From: Pirellulaceae bacterium
GTDB lineage: Bacteria; Planctomycetota; Planctomycetia; Pirellulales; Pirellulaceae
NCBI GenBank assembly: GCA_022448315.1
Contig: JAKVCA010000033.1
Coordinates: forward strand, 1-63,041
DNA: 63,041 bases
Direction of reading: 5' to 3'
Positions 15,966-25,158 of this stretch are shown piece by piece. Both the position numbers and the translations under genes were made by a program. The first letter of the stretch is position 1. Every line of letters begins with the position of its first letter. The notes under the pieces were generated by a model, which was not told the DNA's origin, made no database searches, and saw nothing but the letters and a program-made list of their open reading frames with translations.

Positions 15966-17816
15966 TTAATTTTTGGTCTGGAATGGGAGATTCGTCCCTC
16001 GGGCACTTCTCGGTTCTGAGGGGCTTTGAGTCGTCCCCGCAAGGAAGTTGTCGATTTGTGCGCTGGCGTAGATCTTCTCGAACTCCTGCGCCATCGCGAT
16101 CCTCAGTTTCTGTTCGCGGATATGGGATTGGAGTTCATCACGAACGTCCTCAATGTCGGTCACGATCGGTTCGGTTCGGCCGAGACATTTGATGATGACC
16201 CACGTGGGTCCGACGTTGATCAGTCCAGAGATTTCTCCCTCTTGAAGCCGGAAGGCTTCGTCTTCTAATTGTGGGCGGCCACTGTGTCTTGCGATTGGCG
16301 GAACGCTACCATAATTCGCTTTGGAGGCTGGTTCTTCGGAGTATTGCGATGCCAATTCGCCAAAGTGTTCATTAGTGGGAGACTCGGTGGCCATCTGCCA
16401 GACTCGTTGGGCGATGCGTTGATTCTGCATCACGATAGCCAACACCTCGACACGTTCTCCGTAATTGGCTTCAAAGCCGCTTTGAATATCTTGTTCGGTA
16501 ATGGTGACCTGATCATCGACAAGCTTTTTGAGAGCCACCGAGGGCCATACCGCATCACGGACATACAGGTCGACGGTTGCCCCTTCTGTTTCCAGAACAT
16601 GAGTTAGCCACTGATCAACGTCGGGAGAACCATCGCCCAGCGTGTAACCATTGGTTTCCGCGGCACGTTCAATCTCAACTTGAAGGTCAGCATCGGTGAC
16701 CCTCAGTTTGCGAGCTTGAAGTTGCTGCCGAAGCAGCGTCCGGTTCATTTCGCCGGTCAGCACTTCCATGCCGTACCTTGCGATGCATTCTTCTGAAAGT
16801 TCCCGCACAGTGATCTGGGCATTGTCGACGGTGGCCGCAATGCCAGGCATTGACTGGCTCAGTTCGGAATCATTGTAGACATTGACAATTTCGACTTGGG
16901 TCTGCAGCTGTTTGAGAAGTCGATCAGCCAATTCTCCAACCTTTTTGTCGGTCAGATAATCGACTATACGGTGTTCCGCCTGACGGCGCACGTCCGGCGT
17001 GATGGTTCGCGGTGGGATGATTCGTTCGCAGCGAACGATCAAGTACTGCGAGGCGACTTCGATAATCTCGCTGATTTCACCTTCGTTGAGTTGAAAAACG
17101 GCCCTTTCCAACTCTGGGTCACCTACATGTCGACGAATCGGGGGAATCAATCCTCGTGCAGAGGCGCTGTTTGGGTCTTCGGAGAAGTCTTTGGCCAATT
17201 TTCCGAAATCATCCGGGTTTGCCTTTGCGAGTTCCAAGACTTCTTCCGCGCGACTACGCGTCCTGAGGGAGATCATTCGAACCTGAACTTGAGCGCCAAT
17301 TTCCGCCTCCAGACGCTTGTCCACCTCGGCAGGATCGATGACTAGATCGGCAGCGGCGATTTTTCGTAGTGACAGTTCCATCCAGACCATTTGCTGGTAG
17401 CGATCGAGGGGAATGCCGCGTTCCTGTTCCAAAACCTCGAGCCAGCGGTCACGGGGCAGGCTGAATTTCTGTGCCATACGCTCGATTTCAGCGTCGACAT
17501 CGGTTTGACTGATATGGATGCCACGTCTTTGCGACTCGTTAAAAATGAGTTGTCGATTGATCATGGATTCGAGCGCATCCACGCCATATCTCGACAAACA
17601 CTCTTGGGCGAGTTGCTGGCGATTGATGGCCTCGCCATTGACAACGGCAAGTACGGTAATCTTGTTGGCCTGATTGCCATCCCCAATACTTTGCGTGTCA
17701 GGACCGACACGTGTCGCGGGAATTTGGGCCGTCGCTTCGATCGCGAGACCTGCATTCATGATTAAAACTAGGGCGGCGAGCCATCTCCAAGAAACGGATC
17801 GAATTACGACCGGCAT
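15966..17816 (-). CDS. periplasmic peptidyl-prolyl isomerase with duplicated SurA/PpiC-like unit
   Basis: The 616-residue protein has a signal peptide (RWLAALVLIMNAGLAIEATA). It contains two copies of a SurA-like unit. Each begins with a short motif (VVNGEAINRQQLAQECLSRY near 58 and VDNAQITVRELSEECIARY near 330), then an all-helical chaperone domain, then a parvulin domain. The parvulin domains lie at about 177-265 (SEDPNSASARG, LIPPIRRHVG, LNEGEISEII) and 455-545 (SEEPASKANYGSVPPIARHS, LQEGEISGLI). Such proteins isomerise X-Pro bonds and assist folding of exported proteins. The gene is monocistronic, ended by the terminator at 15872. The C-terminal tail is Ser/Pro/Arg-rich. Confidence 0.88.
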   Translation of the reverse strand: MPVVIRSVSWRWLAALVLIMNAGLAIEATAQIPATRVGPDTQSIGDGNQANKITVLAVVNGEAINRQQLAQECLSRYGVDALESMINRQLIFNESQRRGIHISQTDVDAEIERMAQKFSLPRDRWLEVLEQERGIPLDRYQQMVWMELSLRKIAAADLVIDPAEVDKRLEAEIGAQVQVRMISLRTRSRAEEVLELAKANPDDFGKLAKDFSEDPNSASARGLIPPIRRHVGDPELERAVFQLNEGEISEIIEVASQYLIVRCERIIPPRTITPDVRRQAEHRIVDYLTDKKVGELADRLLKQLQTQVEIVNVYNDSELSQSMPGIAATVDNAQITVRELSEECIARYGMEVLTGEMNRTLLRQQLQARKLRVTDADLQVEIERAAETNGYTLGDGSPDVDQWLTHVLETEGATVDLYVRDAVWPSVALKKLVDDQVTITEQDIQSGFEANYGERVEVLAIVMQNQRIAQRVWQMATESPTNEHFGELASQYSEEPASKANYGSVPPIARHSGRPQLEDEAFRLQEGEISGLINVGPTWVIIKCLGRTEPIVTDIEDVRDELQSHIREQKLRIAMAQEFEKIYASAQIDNFLAGTTQSPSEPRSARGTNLPFQTKN

Positions 17817-18125
17817 GCTGGTTACTCCCTTAACCTGATGACAGAATTCCTACTCGGTTGTGGGAACGGTATCAAGGTTCGCGAAAGCGGTCAACGTGAA
17901 TTCAGCGAGAGTGCATCTTCGATCGTTGCCCGGCGGGCTGGGCGGCTCGCAACCGTCATCCTGTTGGGTCGTCCTACGCAAGGGAGATTTGCGGAGACTA
18001 CGGGCCGGTTGACTCATGATGATGGCGAGCGTTAAAACGTGAAAGCCTTTGGTAGGACTTTGCTAGCTTGTTTGTGCAGTCACTCGCTGGGGGCAGCCGT
18101 TTGGAAACATTAGGTCCGATAGGCG
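17817..18125. other. intergenic region upstream of the parvulin and esterase genes
   Basis: About 310 bp between the divergent parvulin and esterase genes, up to the tandem repeat at 18126. I saw no conserved RNA, palindrome or coding potential; it presumably holds the two promoters. Confidence 0.3.
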
Positions 18126-18170
18126 CAGTGCGGCGGGAGACAGTGCGGCGGGAGACAGTGCGGCGGGAGA
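18126..18170 (+). repeat. three perfect tandem copies of a 15-bp unit before the esterase gene
   Basis: CAGTGCGGCGGGAGA occurs three times without mismatch (18126-18140, 18141-18155, 18156-18170), followed by a partial copy CAGTG. The unit contains a purine-rich GGGAGA word resembling a ribosome binding site, and the array ends 13 bp before the esterase ATG. Unit length is a multiple of three, and in the esterase frame it would read Ser-Ala-Ala-Gly-Asp repeats, but no standard start codon precedes it after the in-frame stop at 18064. Confidence 0.95.
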
Positions 18171-18183
18171 CAGTGAGGTGATG

Positions 18184-18927
18184 ATGTCGGCGAGTCGAAA
18201 AATGGGCGGTTTGGATTGTACGGTCATCGACCATCAAGTCGGGGCTTCGGGGCCAGATGTGGGTGTGATTCTGTGTCACGGCTACGGCGCGCCAGGGACG
18301 GATCTGGTCCCTCTTGCTTCGGTGATAGCAGCAAGTCTTCCCGCGGACGTCCGAGTTCGTTTTTTGTTTCCCAAGGCACCAATTCTCATGGAATCTTTTG
18401 GTGAATACGATAGTCGAGCATGGTGGGAATTGAGCATCAATTCGCTGTTGACAGCAATCGAAAGTGGCCAAATTGATGTGCTGAAAACCGTTCGTCCGGA
18501 TGGTCTTGATCAGGCTAGAACCCTGCTGGGGGCCGCCTGTGAGGAGTTTCTCGAAGAATCGGGACTGACGTGGTCCAACAGTTTGCTGGGAGGGTTTTCT
18601 CAAGGGGCGATGCTTACGACAGACCTCGCGCTGAGATTGGAGGAAAGACCGGCGCACCTCGCGGTTTTGTCCGGAACGTTGCTAAATGAACCGGAGTGGT
18701 CCACGCTGGCCGGTGAAGGGTCAGCCATGAAGGTCCTGCAGAGCCATGGCCAATTGGATCCTGTTCTTCCGTTTGCAGCCTCTCTCTGGCTCCGTGATCT
18801 TTTCGCGGAAAATCGACATGAGGTTGAATTTTTGGACTTCGCTGGACCGCATACCATCCCAGAAGGGGCGATCGCCGGTTTAGCTCAACGCGTCGAGGAA
18901 ACGGCTCGGCAGAAATTATCAGACTGA
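18184..18927 (+). CDS. phospholipase/carboxylesterase-type alpha/beta hydrolase
   Basis: The 247-residue serine hydrolase resembles the YpfH/carboxylesterase group. The oxyanion-hole region reads VILCHGYGAPGTDL, the nucleophile elbow is LLGGFSQGAML (GxSxG), the acid lies in SHGQLDPVLPF and the catalytic His in FAGPHTIP. It has no signal peptide. Three consecutive start codons (GTG 18178, ATG 18181, ATG 18184) follow GTGAGG; the last gives the best spacing. The tandem 15-bp repeat directly upstream may affect its expression. It converges on ygfZ with a 1-bp gap. Substrate is probably a short-chain ester or lysophospholipid, by family only. Confidence 0.85.
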   Translation: MSASRKMGGLDCTVIDHQVGASGPDVGVILCHGYGAPGTDLVPLASVIAASLPADVRVRFLFPKAPILMESFGEYDSRAWWELSINSLLTAIESGQIDVLKTVRPDGLDQARTLLGAACEEFLEESGLTWSNSLLGGFSQGAMLTTDLALRLEERPAHLAVLSGTLLNEPEWSTLAGEGSAMKVLQSHGQLDPVLPFAASLWLRDLFAENRHEVEFLDFAGPHTIPEGAIAGLAQRVEETARQKLSD

Positions 18928-18928
18928 A

Positions 18929-19858
18929 TCAGGAGACCGGCGGAAGGATCGACACCGATTGCCCGTCGACACTCAGACGATTCTCGTCTTTCACGGCCCC
19001 CCGCTGGAGTGTTGCTGTGCCTTGCCAGGTGGAGTCGCCGTCAATGGAGGCGGCCGACGTGATTTTACCCACGACTTGATCTGGGGAAGTGACATCGCGA
19101 GGAAGCTCTCTGGGGCAAGGCCCTTGACCTTGCAGTGAGCAAAGCAGTCGGTTGACGTGCCCCAACGCGTCGATGCGAGCGACGGTCTCTTGACCCAGAT
19201 AGCAACCCTTGGTGAATGAAATAGCGATGGAATCGCGTTGAAGTTCCTGTGGAAGATTGTTCTCGGAGAGGTCGAGCCCAAAACGCGGGTACTGATTGCG
19301 TTGGCGAATTTGCTCGAGCGTTTCAGATGAAAGTAAGGTTTCTCCACATCCAACAAGCGTTTCCTGCAATTCGTCGGTGCCGGCCATCAACCAGAGGCCA
19401 TGCTCGCCAAGTTCTCGGGAAGATAAAACGAGAGGGTTCGAAGTACCTTCCTTGGATCCCGGCATCGTCTCAGGTGGAGTGGCATTCAAAGGCTTTAGAA
19501 GTTCCGTCAGGTTGGAGCCGACCAGCACGAGAACCGACGTGGACTCCGACAAATCTTTGAACTGGACATCTTCTCGAACAACGTAGCGATCCAAATGGGT
19601 CTGCAGGGTTGCAGATTGTCCCGGTGACCCGAACAGTAGCCAACGCTCTTTTAGTCGATAGACCTCAACAAATCCAACGAGTTTGCCCTTGGCATTCAGA
19701 AACATCGCCTCGCGACCCTCACCGCACTCAAGATCGGAAAGATCGGCCGTGCAAAACCGCTGAAGATGTTGTGCCGCGTCTTGACCTTGCACTTCAAGAA
19801 CGCTGCGAGGAACGTTTGGAATGAACCCGGATTCGTTGTCACTCGTTGTATTCGTCAT
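18929..19858 (-). CDS. ygfZ: YgfZ/GcvT-family folate-binding protein
   Basis: The 309-residue protein matches the YgfZ family, which uses tetrahydrofolate to support assembly or repair of iron-sulfur clusters. The signature KGCYLGQETVARIDALGHVN contains the invariant Cys. The N-terminal half has the GcvT-like fold (LQRFCTADLSDL, FLNAKGKLVGF, HLDRYVVREDVQF). The C-terminal barrel includes VGKITSAAS. It is the second gene of a likely two-gene operon, 43 bp after the LarA-like gene at 19902-21155. Nothing is missing compared with the family. Confidence 0.88.
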   Translation of the reverse strand: MTNTTSDNESGFIPNVPRSVLEVQGQDAAQHLQRFCTADLSDLECGEGREAMFLNAKGKLVGFVEVYRLKERWLLFGSPGQSATLQTHLDRYVVREDVQFKDLSESTSVLVLVGSNLTELLKPLNATPPETMPGSKEGTSNPLVLSSRELGEHGLWLMAGTDELQETLVGCGETLLSSETLEQIRQRNQYPRFGLDLSENNLPQELQRDSIAISFTKGCYLGQETVARIDALGHVNRLLCSLQGQGPCPRELPRDVTSPDQVVGKITSAASIDGDSTWQGTATLQRGAVKDENRLSVDGQSVSILPPVS

Positions 19859-19901
19859 CCTGTGTTTCCATCTTAAAAACCTTGGGCCAATTCAATCTGG
19901 T

Positions 19902-21155
19902 TCAGCCAAGTTGGCCCGCCAACAACGACGTTCCACAGACCAGTTGCCGATCGTCAAAGCGGTCGAGAAGTTTGTCGGCCTCTGATTCGGAATCGAGCCA
20001 GAACCAGCCAGGAATTTCGGCGAGTTTTTCAACTTTAGGACCGAGGACCCAAAGGTCTCCCTCCGTCCCAACTCTCTCGCAAACCATTTTTATCCATTCT
20101 GCGAGAGCCTCGTCGGCTGTCTCTGGGGATTCGTTGTCATGGTGAGTGATCGGCCATGGGGGAAGTTCCCCATGAAGCAGGATTTTTGGAGGCTCAGGTT
20201 GCTCGCAACGAAGTCGGTCGATTGCAGCCAGCCAATGCGGCCAATTCCAGTCAAGTTTCTTAGGGACATCTAAAACTATCATTTGGGGAACTGGACTGGT
20301 GCTCGGCGTTGAATAATTACTGTAGCTGGCCTCGCGCGCAACGCTCAAGCTCTTACGGTCTCCCGATAGGAGTGTCTGAATCTGACCGTTTGGGTGATGC
20401 AAGCATTCGATCCAAAAGATGATGCCTAGCCATTCTTCTGATTCCACCACTTCGGCTTGCCAACCTTTTTTATCCGGAACCTGCGCATAGGTTTGGAAGA
20501 GTCGGGACCAGGTCTCGAAATTCGTGAACTGTGGATAGAGTTCACAGGCCATGGCAATCGCCTGTGCTTCGGGATGCGGAGACAGGGGGGATCGAATGGC
20601 GATAACCACGTCTGCGTCAACCAGTACCCGATTGATGTAGATGGGACTGGCAGCAGCATTGGCGGCAAGGTACGAAGAGCCTTGCGGGTCTTGAGGGTCG
20701 TGTTTTACCCAGTGTACGCCTTCGTGTGCTGCTTGAACCCGTTCAAATTGGCAGAGGGTCGCGGGTGGAATCGTGCCCATGGGCAAAACCACGGCGACAT
20801 GTTCGGATTGGACCGCCTGAGTTGCCAGCCAGTGGAGTAACTCATCGAGAATTGCAGCAACGGACGGGTTAAGGTCGACGATTGCAATACCGATTAAATC
20901 ACCGGCAACCAACATCTGTTGGAGCGGAGGGAGGCCACTGGGATGGCTGACACAGCTTGATAAGGAGCTTCGGAGTTGGGTTTCAGGATCTCCCTGCCAT
21001 GCGTGGCCTTGGAGTTGGGCCGTCGATTCTACCCAGGTCATCTGTTTTGCCTGTTTTGCGAGCGGGTTGGGGCATATGGACTGATCAGGTGAAGTCGTGT
21101 GTTGTGGCTGACCGATCTTACTAGGGATGTCGTGTCGCCACGTGAACTTCATCAC
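19902..21155 (-). CDS. LarA-like (DUF2088) protein, degenerate
   Basis: A 417-residue protein. The middle section resembles the N-terminal domain of nickel-pincer lactate racemase LarA. VAVVLPMGTIPPATLCQFER matches the strand-loop before the first catalytic His in LarA, VHWVKHDPQD matches the HD motif, and INRVLVDADVVIAIRSPLSPHPE matches the strand leading to the second His. The usual SGG-K sequence after that His is absent, so racemase activity is doubtful. The first 60 residues are poorly conserved in appearance, and the true start may be later than 21155. It precedes ygfZ in one operon. Assignment is from motif spacing only and moderately sure. Confidence 0.55.
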   Translation of the reverse strand: MMKFTWRHDIPSKIGQPQHTTSPDQSICPNPLAKQAKQMTWVESTAQLQGHAWQGDPETQLRSSLSSCVSHPSGLPPLQQMLVAGDLIGIAIVDLNPSVAAILDELLHWLATQAVQSEHVAVVLPMGTIPPATLCQFERVQAAHEGVHWVKHDPQDPQGSSYLAANAAASPIYINRVLVDADVVIAIRSPLSPHPEAQAIAMACELYPQFTNFETWSRLFQTYAQVPDKKGWQAEVVESEEWLGIIFWIECLHHPNGQIQTLLSGDRKSLSVAREASYSNYSTPSTSPVPQMIVLDVPKKLDWNWPHWLAAIDRLRCEQPEPPKILLHGELPPWPITHHDNESPETADEALAEWIKMVCERVGTEGDLWVLGPKVEKLAEIPGWFWLDSESEADKLLDRFDDRQLVCGTSLLAGQLG

Positions 21156-21256
21156 TATCAGGTTACCAGACCGCGTTCGTGACGATAATGCCCCGCTGCG
21201 CTTGGTTTAGGGACGGCTTCCCGCCTCGCAATGCACCCTTCAAAACAGGTTGAGAG

Positions 21257-23728
21257 ATGAAATTCATTCTTCTGACGCGCGTCACATTAGTGAGTGTCAC
21301 GCTTCTTGCTGCAGGGTGCCAACCTTCACTACCAAGTCAATCCCGTACTACTGAGTTTGAAGAGGATGCCCAGGCTCTTCTCGACAAAGTCCGTGAGGTC
21401 TATCGGACTCAGAGGGCCTACAGTGACGACGGCGTGCTCTTGTTGTCTTATAACTTGAATGGCGCCGCACAGTTGGAAAAACATCCGTTTTCCGTCGCCT
21501 TTGAGGAAAGGGAAAACCATGACATTCGTCTTTTTCACGGACGTTTCAATGGTCGTGACGGGCGGCAGGTGATCGCAATTTTTGATCCCCAAACCAATAA
21601 TGTTGATAACCAGGTTTTGGTCCGTGATCGCATTAGTTTTCGCCAAGCCCTTGATCTGCCCGCCGATCCCATTCTTCGTCATTTTTGCGATGGTGCGGCG
21701 GATTTGCCGTTGTCCAATCGCCGGGGAACGCGCGCTTGGTTTATACCATTACCTTACCTGCTGGCTTCCGATATTGACCGTCAACCCTGGTTTGAAGGGT
21801 CACTTCAATTGTTGGATCCGAGTTTCATTAAGGGGCAACGTTGTCAACGCATGCGTGTGAAAACGGAGGCGGGCAATACGGTCCTCTGGATTGACGCTGA
21901 AACTTATCTGGTGAGACGTGTTGAGTATCCGAATTCCCTTCTGAACGAAAGGTTGCTCAAGGAGTCTCAGATTGGTCCGTGCAAGCTCACGGCCGAATTT
22001 CGCAATGCTTCATGGAGAGTCTCCGACGACAAAGGTCGCTTGTCCTGGAAGCCAGTCCGGGGTGCTCGTAGAGTTCGGCACTTTGTCTCTTTGCCCGCGC
22101 CCTTTCCGTCCGAATTGATTGGGGACGTCGCCCCTCCGTTTGAGACATTGTCCATTGATGGACGCCGTGTTCAGCGGGGGGGAGATGGTAAAAGCGTCTC
22201 GGCATGGCTTTGGACAAGTACGGATCCAATATGTCGGGAGCCTTTGGCCCAATTCGATCGCGTCGCAGAATCGATGAAGACGGACGTTCGGTTTTACAAT
22301 GTTTCCACGGATTTGGTTTCTAGGGTCTCGAATACCCAGCTGAAGGCCCTGATGGGGCAATGGAAAATCAATTCGGTTACCACCGTTCGCGACTGGAAAG
22401 AATCTGGACGGCAGCACTTTGATATCAAACTTTTGCCTACCCTTGTGGTATTGGATTCTGCAGGTGTCATTCAATACTTCAAAGTGATCGATGATGGCCA
22501 GGTTGAGGCAGCACTTCAAGCCGTCCTGTCACGGGTGCTTCGGGGCGATGACGTCGCTCAGGAAATGCGGTCGGAGTATGCGAGTTATCTCGAGCAATAT
22601 CGCCAACAACTTGCCGATGCGTCCTGGAGCAAAGGTCAATCTTCAAGAGCTATCCGTCCAACGACTGCTCCGATCCGTCGCTTGCCGACTCAATACCAGC
22701 TCACGCCTCTATGGGTGAATCGCGAACTGGTGGCTCCGGGGAATATGGCCGTGTGGGATCAGAGAGGCGAGGTCGCCCATTCCTCCGCCAGCGGGAACTG
22801 CATCGCAGTGTTGGACGGTTATCAGACGCTCATGTTGCTCAATGACAAAGGGCAGGTGCAACGAAGGATTACGTTAGGAGAGGGTCCGAAGGATATTTTT
22901 AATCACATCAAACCTCTAAGGAACGGTCGCTTGGCCGGGTGGGGAGTGAGTTCCGTACTGGGAACTCGGCTGAAGTATGTTGATGGGAATGGAGTGGTCG
23001 AGGAAATACTGGATGCCGAAGCGGGTTTGATTCGTGACTTTCTGGTGGTGAAAGACGGACAGGAGGCAGGCCCTCTTTTTTATGTGGGCTTCTGGGATGG
23101 CAAAGGGCTTCAGAGATACACCCGCACCGGCGGTCTTGAGGCCCAGATTGGCGAGATCCCCAACATCAATGGATTGGCTTTAACACCAAACAGTCAGACC
23201 GGAAGTTCCAAAATTTTGGGGGTCGGACGAGAGGGCGGGTTATTTCGAACCGACTTCGAAATGAGCGGCGCGGTGCCGGCCGCCGTGAGGGGGATGAAGG
23301 TCGACCAGGTTTATTCGGCTGATGCGGCAAGTTCCGACGGAGCCATGATCTGTGTGGTTGGGCTGACGGACGGTGGTAAATCCGTCGCTCGTGGTTTGAG
23401 CGAGAACTGGGACGTGTGCTGGGAGATACCGATTTCGGAAGAAACGAATGATGAGCACGTTCAATGGGTGAAAAGTGGCCGGCTGGATGAAGGCACAATC
23501 TGGGCCATGGCTCGACCCGGTGGGGATATCCACCTGATTTCAGGCAGCGGGGCCAGAAAAGATATCTTTGCGACAGGGATGGAAATTCGAGGCATGGCGA
23601 TTCGGAGTCAGGGTGGGGTGACTCAATTATTGGTGGCCACAGAAGAAGGCGTGCATGCGTGGCGGATCGAAGCTGTCCTAAAGCAGGCTCGTCTTGAGTC
23701 AGCAACATCAACGGGAACTCTAGAGTAA
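21257..23728 (+). CDS. lipoprotein with LolA-like, thioredoxin-like and propeller-like parts
   Basis: The 823-residue protein has a lipobox (VTLLAAGC, Cys21). Residues 40-260 look like a LolA/DUF2092 beta-sheet fold (QRMRVKTEAG, LWIDAETYLVRRVEYPNS). Residues 285-430 resemble a thioredoxin fold (APPFETLSIDGRRV, AWLWTSTDPICREPLAQF, FDIKLLPTLVVLDSAG) with one Cys instead of CxxC, so redox activity is unlikely. Residues 500-815 read as repeated beta-strands of a propeller. This combination suggests an anchored envelope sensor or binding protein. It is monocistronic and converges on the sulfatase at 23756. Function unknown. Confidence 0.72.
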   Translation: MKFILLTRVTLVSVTLLAAGCQPSLPSQSRTTEFEEDAQALLDKVREVYRTQRAYSDDGVLLLSYNLNGAAQLEKHPFSVAFEERENHDIRLFHGRFNGRDGRQVIAIFDPQTNNVDNQVLVRDRISFRQALDLPADPILRHFCDGAADLPLSNRRGTRAWFIPLPYLLASDIDRQPWFEGSLQLLDPSFIKGQRCQRMRVKTEAGNTVLWIDAETYLVRRVEYPNSLLNERLLKESQIGPCKLTAEFRNASWRVSDDKGRLSWKPVRGARRVRHFVSLPAPFPSELIGDVAPPFETLSIDGRRVQRGGDGKSVSAWLWTSTDPICREPLAQFDRVAESMKTDVRFYNVSTDLVSRVSNTQLKALMGQWKINSVTTVRDWKESGRQHFDIKLLPTLVVLDSAGVIQYFKVIDDGQVEAALQAVLSRVLRGDDVAQEMRSEYASYLEQYRQQLADASWSKGQSSRAIRPTTAPIRRLPTQYQLTPLWVNRELVAPGNMAVWDQRGEVAHSSASGNCIAVLDGYQTLMLLNDKGQVQRRITLGEGPKDIFNHIKPLRNGRLAGWGVSSVLGTRLKYVDGNGVVEEILDAEAGLIRDFLVVKDGQEAGPLFYVGFWDGKGLQRYTRTGGLEAQIGEIPNINGLALTPNSQTGSSKILGVGREGGLFRTDFEMSGAVPAAVRGMKVDQVYSADAASSDGAMICVVGLTDGGKSVARGLSENWDVCWEIPISEETNDEHVQWVKSGRLDEGTIWAMARPGGDIHLISGSGARKDIFATGMEIRGMAIRSQGGVTQLLVATEEGVHAWRIEAVLKQARLESATSTGTLE

Positions 23729-23755
23729 CCCGGGGCGAACGCGAAACGTTCCTGA

Positions 23756-25102
23756 TCAAGGGGTTGGGAACTTCAAGAGGGACTGGCCCTCAGCTGGCAT
23801 GGAATTCAATACCTTCAACAGTTTCTCGTAGATGACACGAGTCTCGTCGTTGAGAGAGTCCGTCGGGAGACGGGTCTCCTCAAGCGGGTCCATCGCTACA
23901 TGATAAAATCGTCCATCGCCGTAAAGTTTATGGGTCTTGTCCCTCGCAAATCGGACCGGCGGGGTCTTTTCTGGTCTCGGGCAGTAAAAACAAAAAAATG
24001 ATTCACGGGGCGTTCCCGGTAATCCTTGTAACTGCGGCCAGAATGTGCGGCCATCAAGGTGTTGGGGAACTTTCTGCCGTGCTGCCTCGAGCAGGGTTGG
24101 AAGGAAGTCGGAGCAATCGATCAGGTCTGTGGACACTTTTCCTTTGGGGATTGTTTCAGGCCACATTGCCACCATTGGGACACGCATGCCTGCATCCGTC
24201 GTCAAACCTTTACCCCCTTGAATCACTCTGCCGTTGAGCGTGGATTTGATCCTCTGATGTGTTCCATTGTCGCCCGTGAAGATGATCAGCGTGTTCTTGC
24301 CCAAACCGGCGTCCTCGACCGCGTCAACAATCCGTCCGACGAGATGATCGACATAAGCCACCATGTCTTCAAAATTTTGCTGCTGGTTTTTGTTTGTTTG
24401 CTTTTTGCTGTTAGGTGTGGGAACGAAAGGACTATGCGGCAAGATCATCGGGTAGTAGGCGAAAAAGGGTTTTTCCTTTTGAGAGGTTATGAAATCGATC
24501 AGGTAATCCGTGGCAACGTCAGGACCAAAAGTCCCCTTCTCGAACTGCTTGTTTTCATCGTCAATCCACATCAGAGGCCCGCGATATCGCTGCCCCTGAA
24601 GATCAACTTGCCAAAGGCATGCATTTTCAAAACCTGCGTCGAGGGGCATGGTACCCTTCTCTCGAAACTTATCCGGGTAGTGTTCCGCTCCGAAGAGCTG
24701 CCACTTGCCGACGATGGCGGTCGAATAGCCCGCGTCTTTGAAGTAATGTCCGATCGTTTTCTGATCTCGGTTGAGCACTGAGAACGCGGAGTAATTCCGA
24801 GCATTCGAAATTCCGGTCATCAATTTGACCCGTGTTGGTGTGCAGAGCGGTTGCGAGTAGCAATGCTCAAACCGCATACCCTGACGTGCCATTCGATCGA
24901 TGTTTGGGGTTTTGTATTGTTGGCTGCCGTAACAACCAAAACATTCGTACCCCACATCATCGGCCATAATCAAGATGATGTTGGGCGACTGCTGATGTTT
25001 CGTAATGGGAATCCCGGCAGCATTCAGTGAGGCTTCAAAATTTATGCCAAGGACGGCAAGGAGGAGAAAGAGACCACGGCCGTTATTTTCGCGTCGCATC
25101 AA
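23756..25102 (-). CDS. secreted sulfatase with CTPTR maturation motif
   Basis: The 448-residue sulfatase has an export signal (GLFLLLAVLGINFEASLNAAG). The metal motif NIILIMADDVGYECFGCYG is complete. The maturation site reads CTPTRVKLMTG with Cys87, so the usual Ser of CxPSR is Thr; this variant recurs in planctomycete sulfatases and is probably functional. IVGKWQL and FTGDNGTHQ supply later active-site residues. It lies 56 bp after the DUF1080 gene on the same strand, so both are probably co-transcribed for polysaccharide breakdown. Substrate unknown. Confidence 0.92.
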   Translation of the reverse strand: MMRRENNGRGLFLLLAVLGINFEASLNAAGIPITKHQQSPNIILIMADDVGYECFGCYGSQQYKTPNIDRMARQGMRFEHCYSQPLCTPTRVKLMTGISNARNYSAFSVLNRDQKTIGHYFKDAGYSTAIVGKWQLFGAEHYPDKFREKGTMPLDAGFENACLWQVDLQGQRYRGPLMWIDDENKQFEKGTFGPDVATDYLIDFITSQKEKPFFAYYPMILPHSPFVPTPNSKKQTNKNQQQNFEDMVAYVDHLVGRIVDAVEDAGLGKNTLIIFTGDNGTHQRIKSTLNGRVIQGGKGLTTDAGMRVPMVAMWPETIPKGKVSTDLIDCSDFLPTLLEAARQKVPQHLDGRTFWPQLQGLPGTPRESFFCFYCPRPEKTPPVRFARDKTHKLYGDGRFYHVAMDPLEETRLPTDSLNDETRVIYEKLLKVLNSMPAEGQSLLKFPTP

Positions 25103-25158
25103 GGTTCAATCCAATTCTGATCAAAAAGAGGCAGTAGTCTCATTCCCTGTTGGTGCAA

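Noticed and set aside
17998-18657. Minus-strand frame of 219 codons including a VSRRT repeat
   Set aside because: It runs antisense to the esterase; the repeat is only the complement of the 15-bp tandem array.
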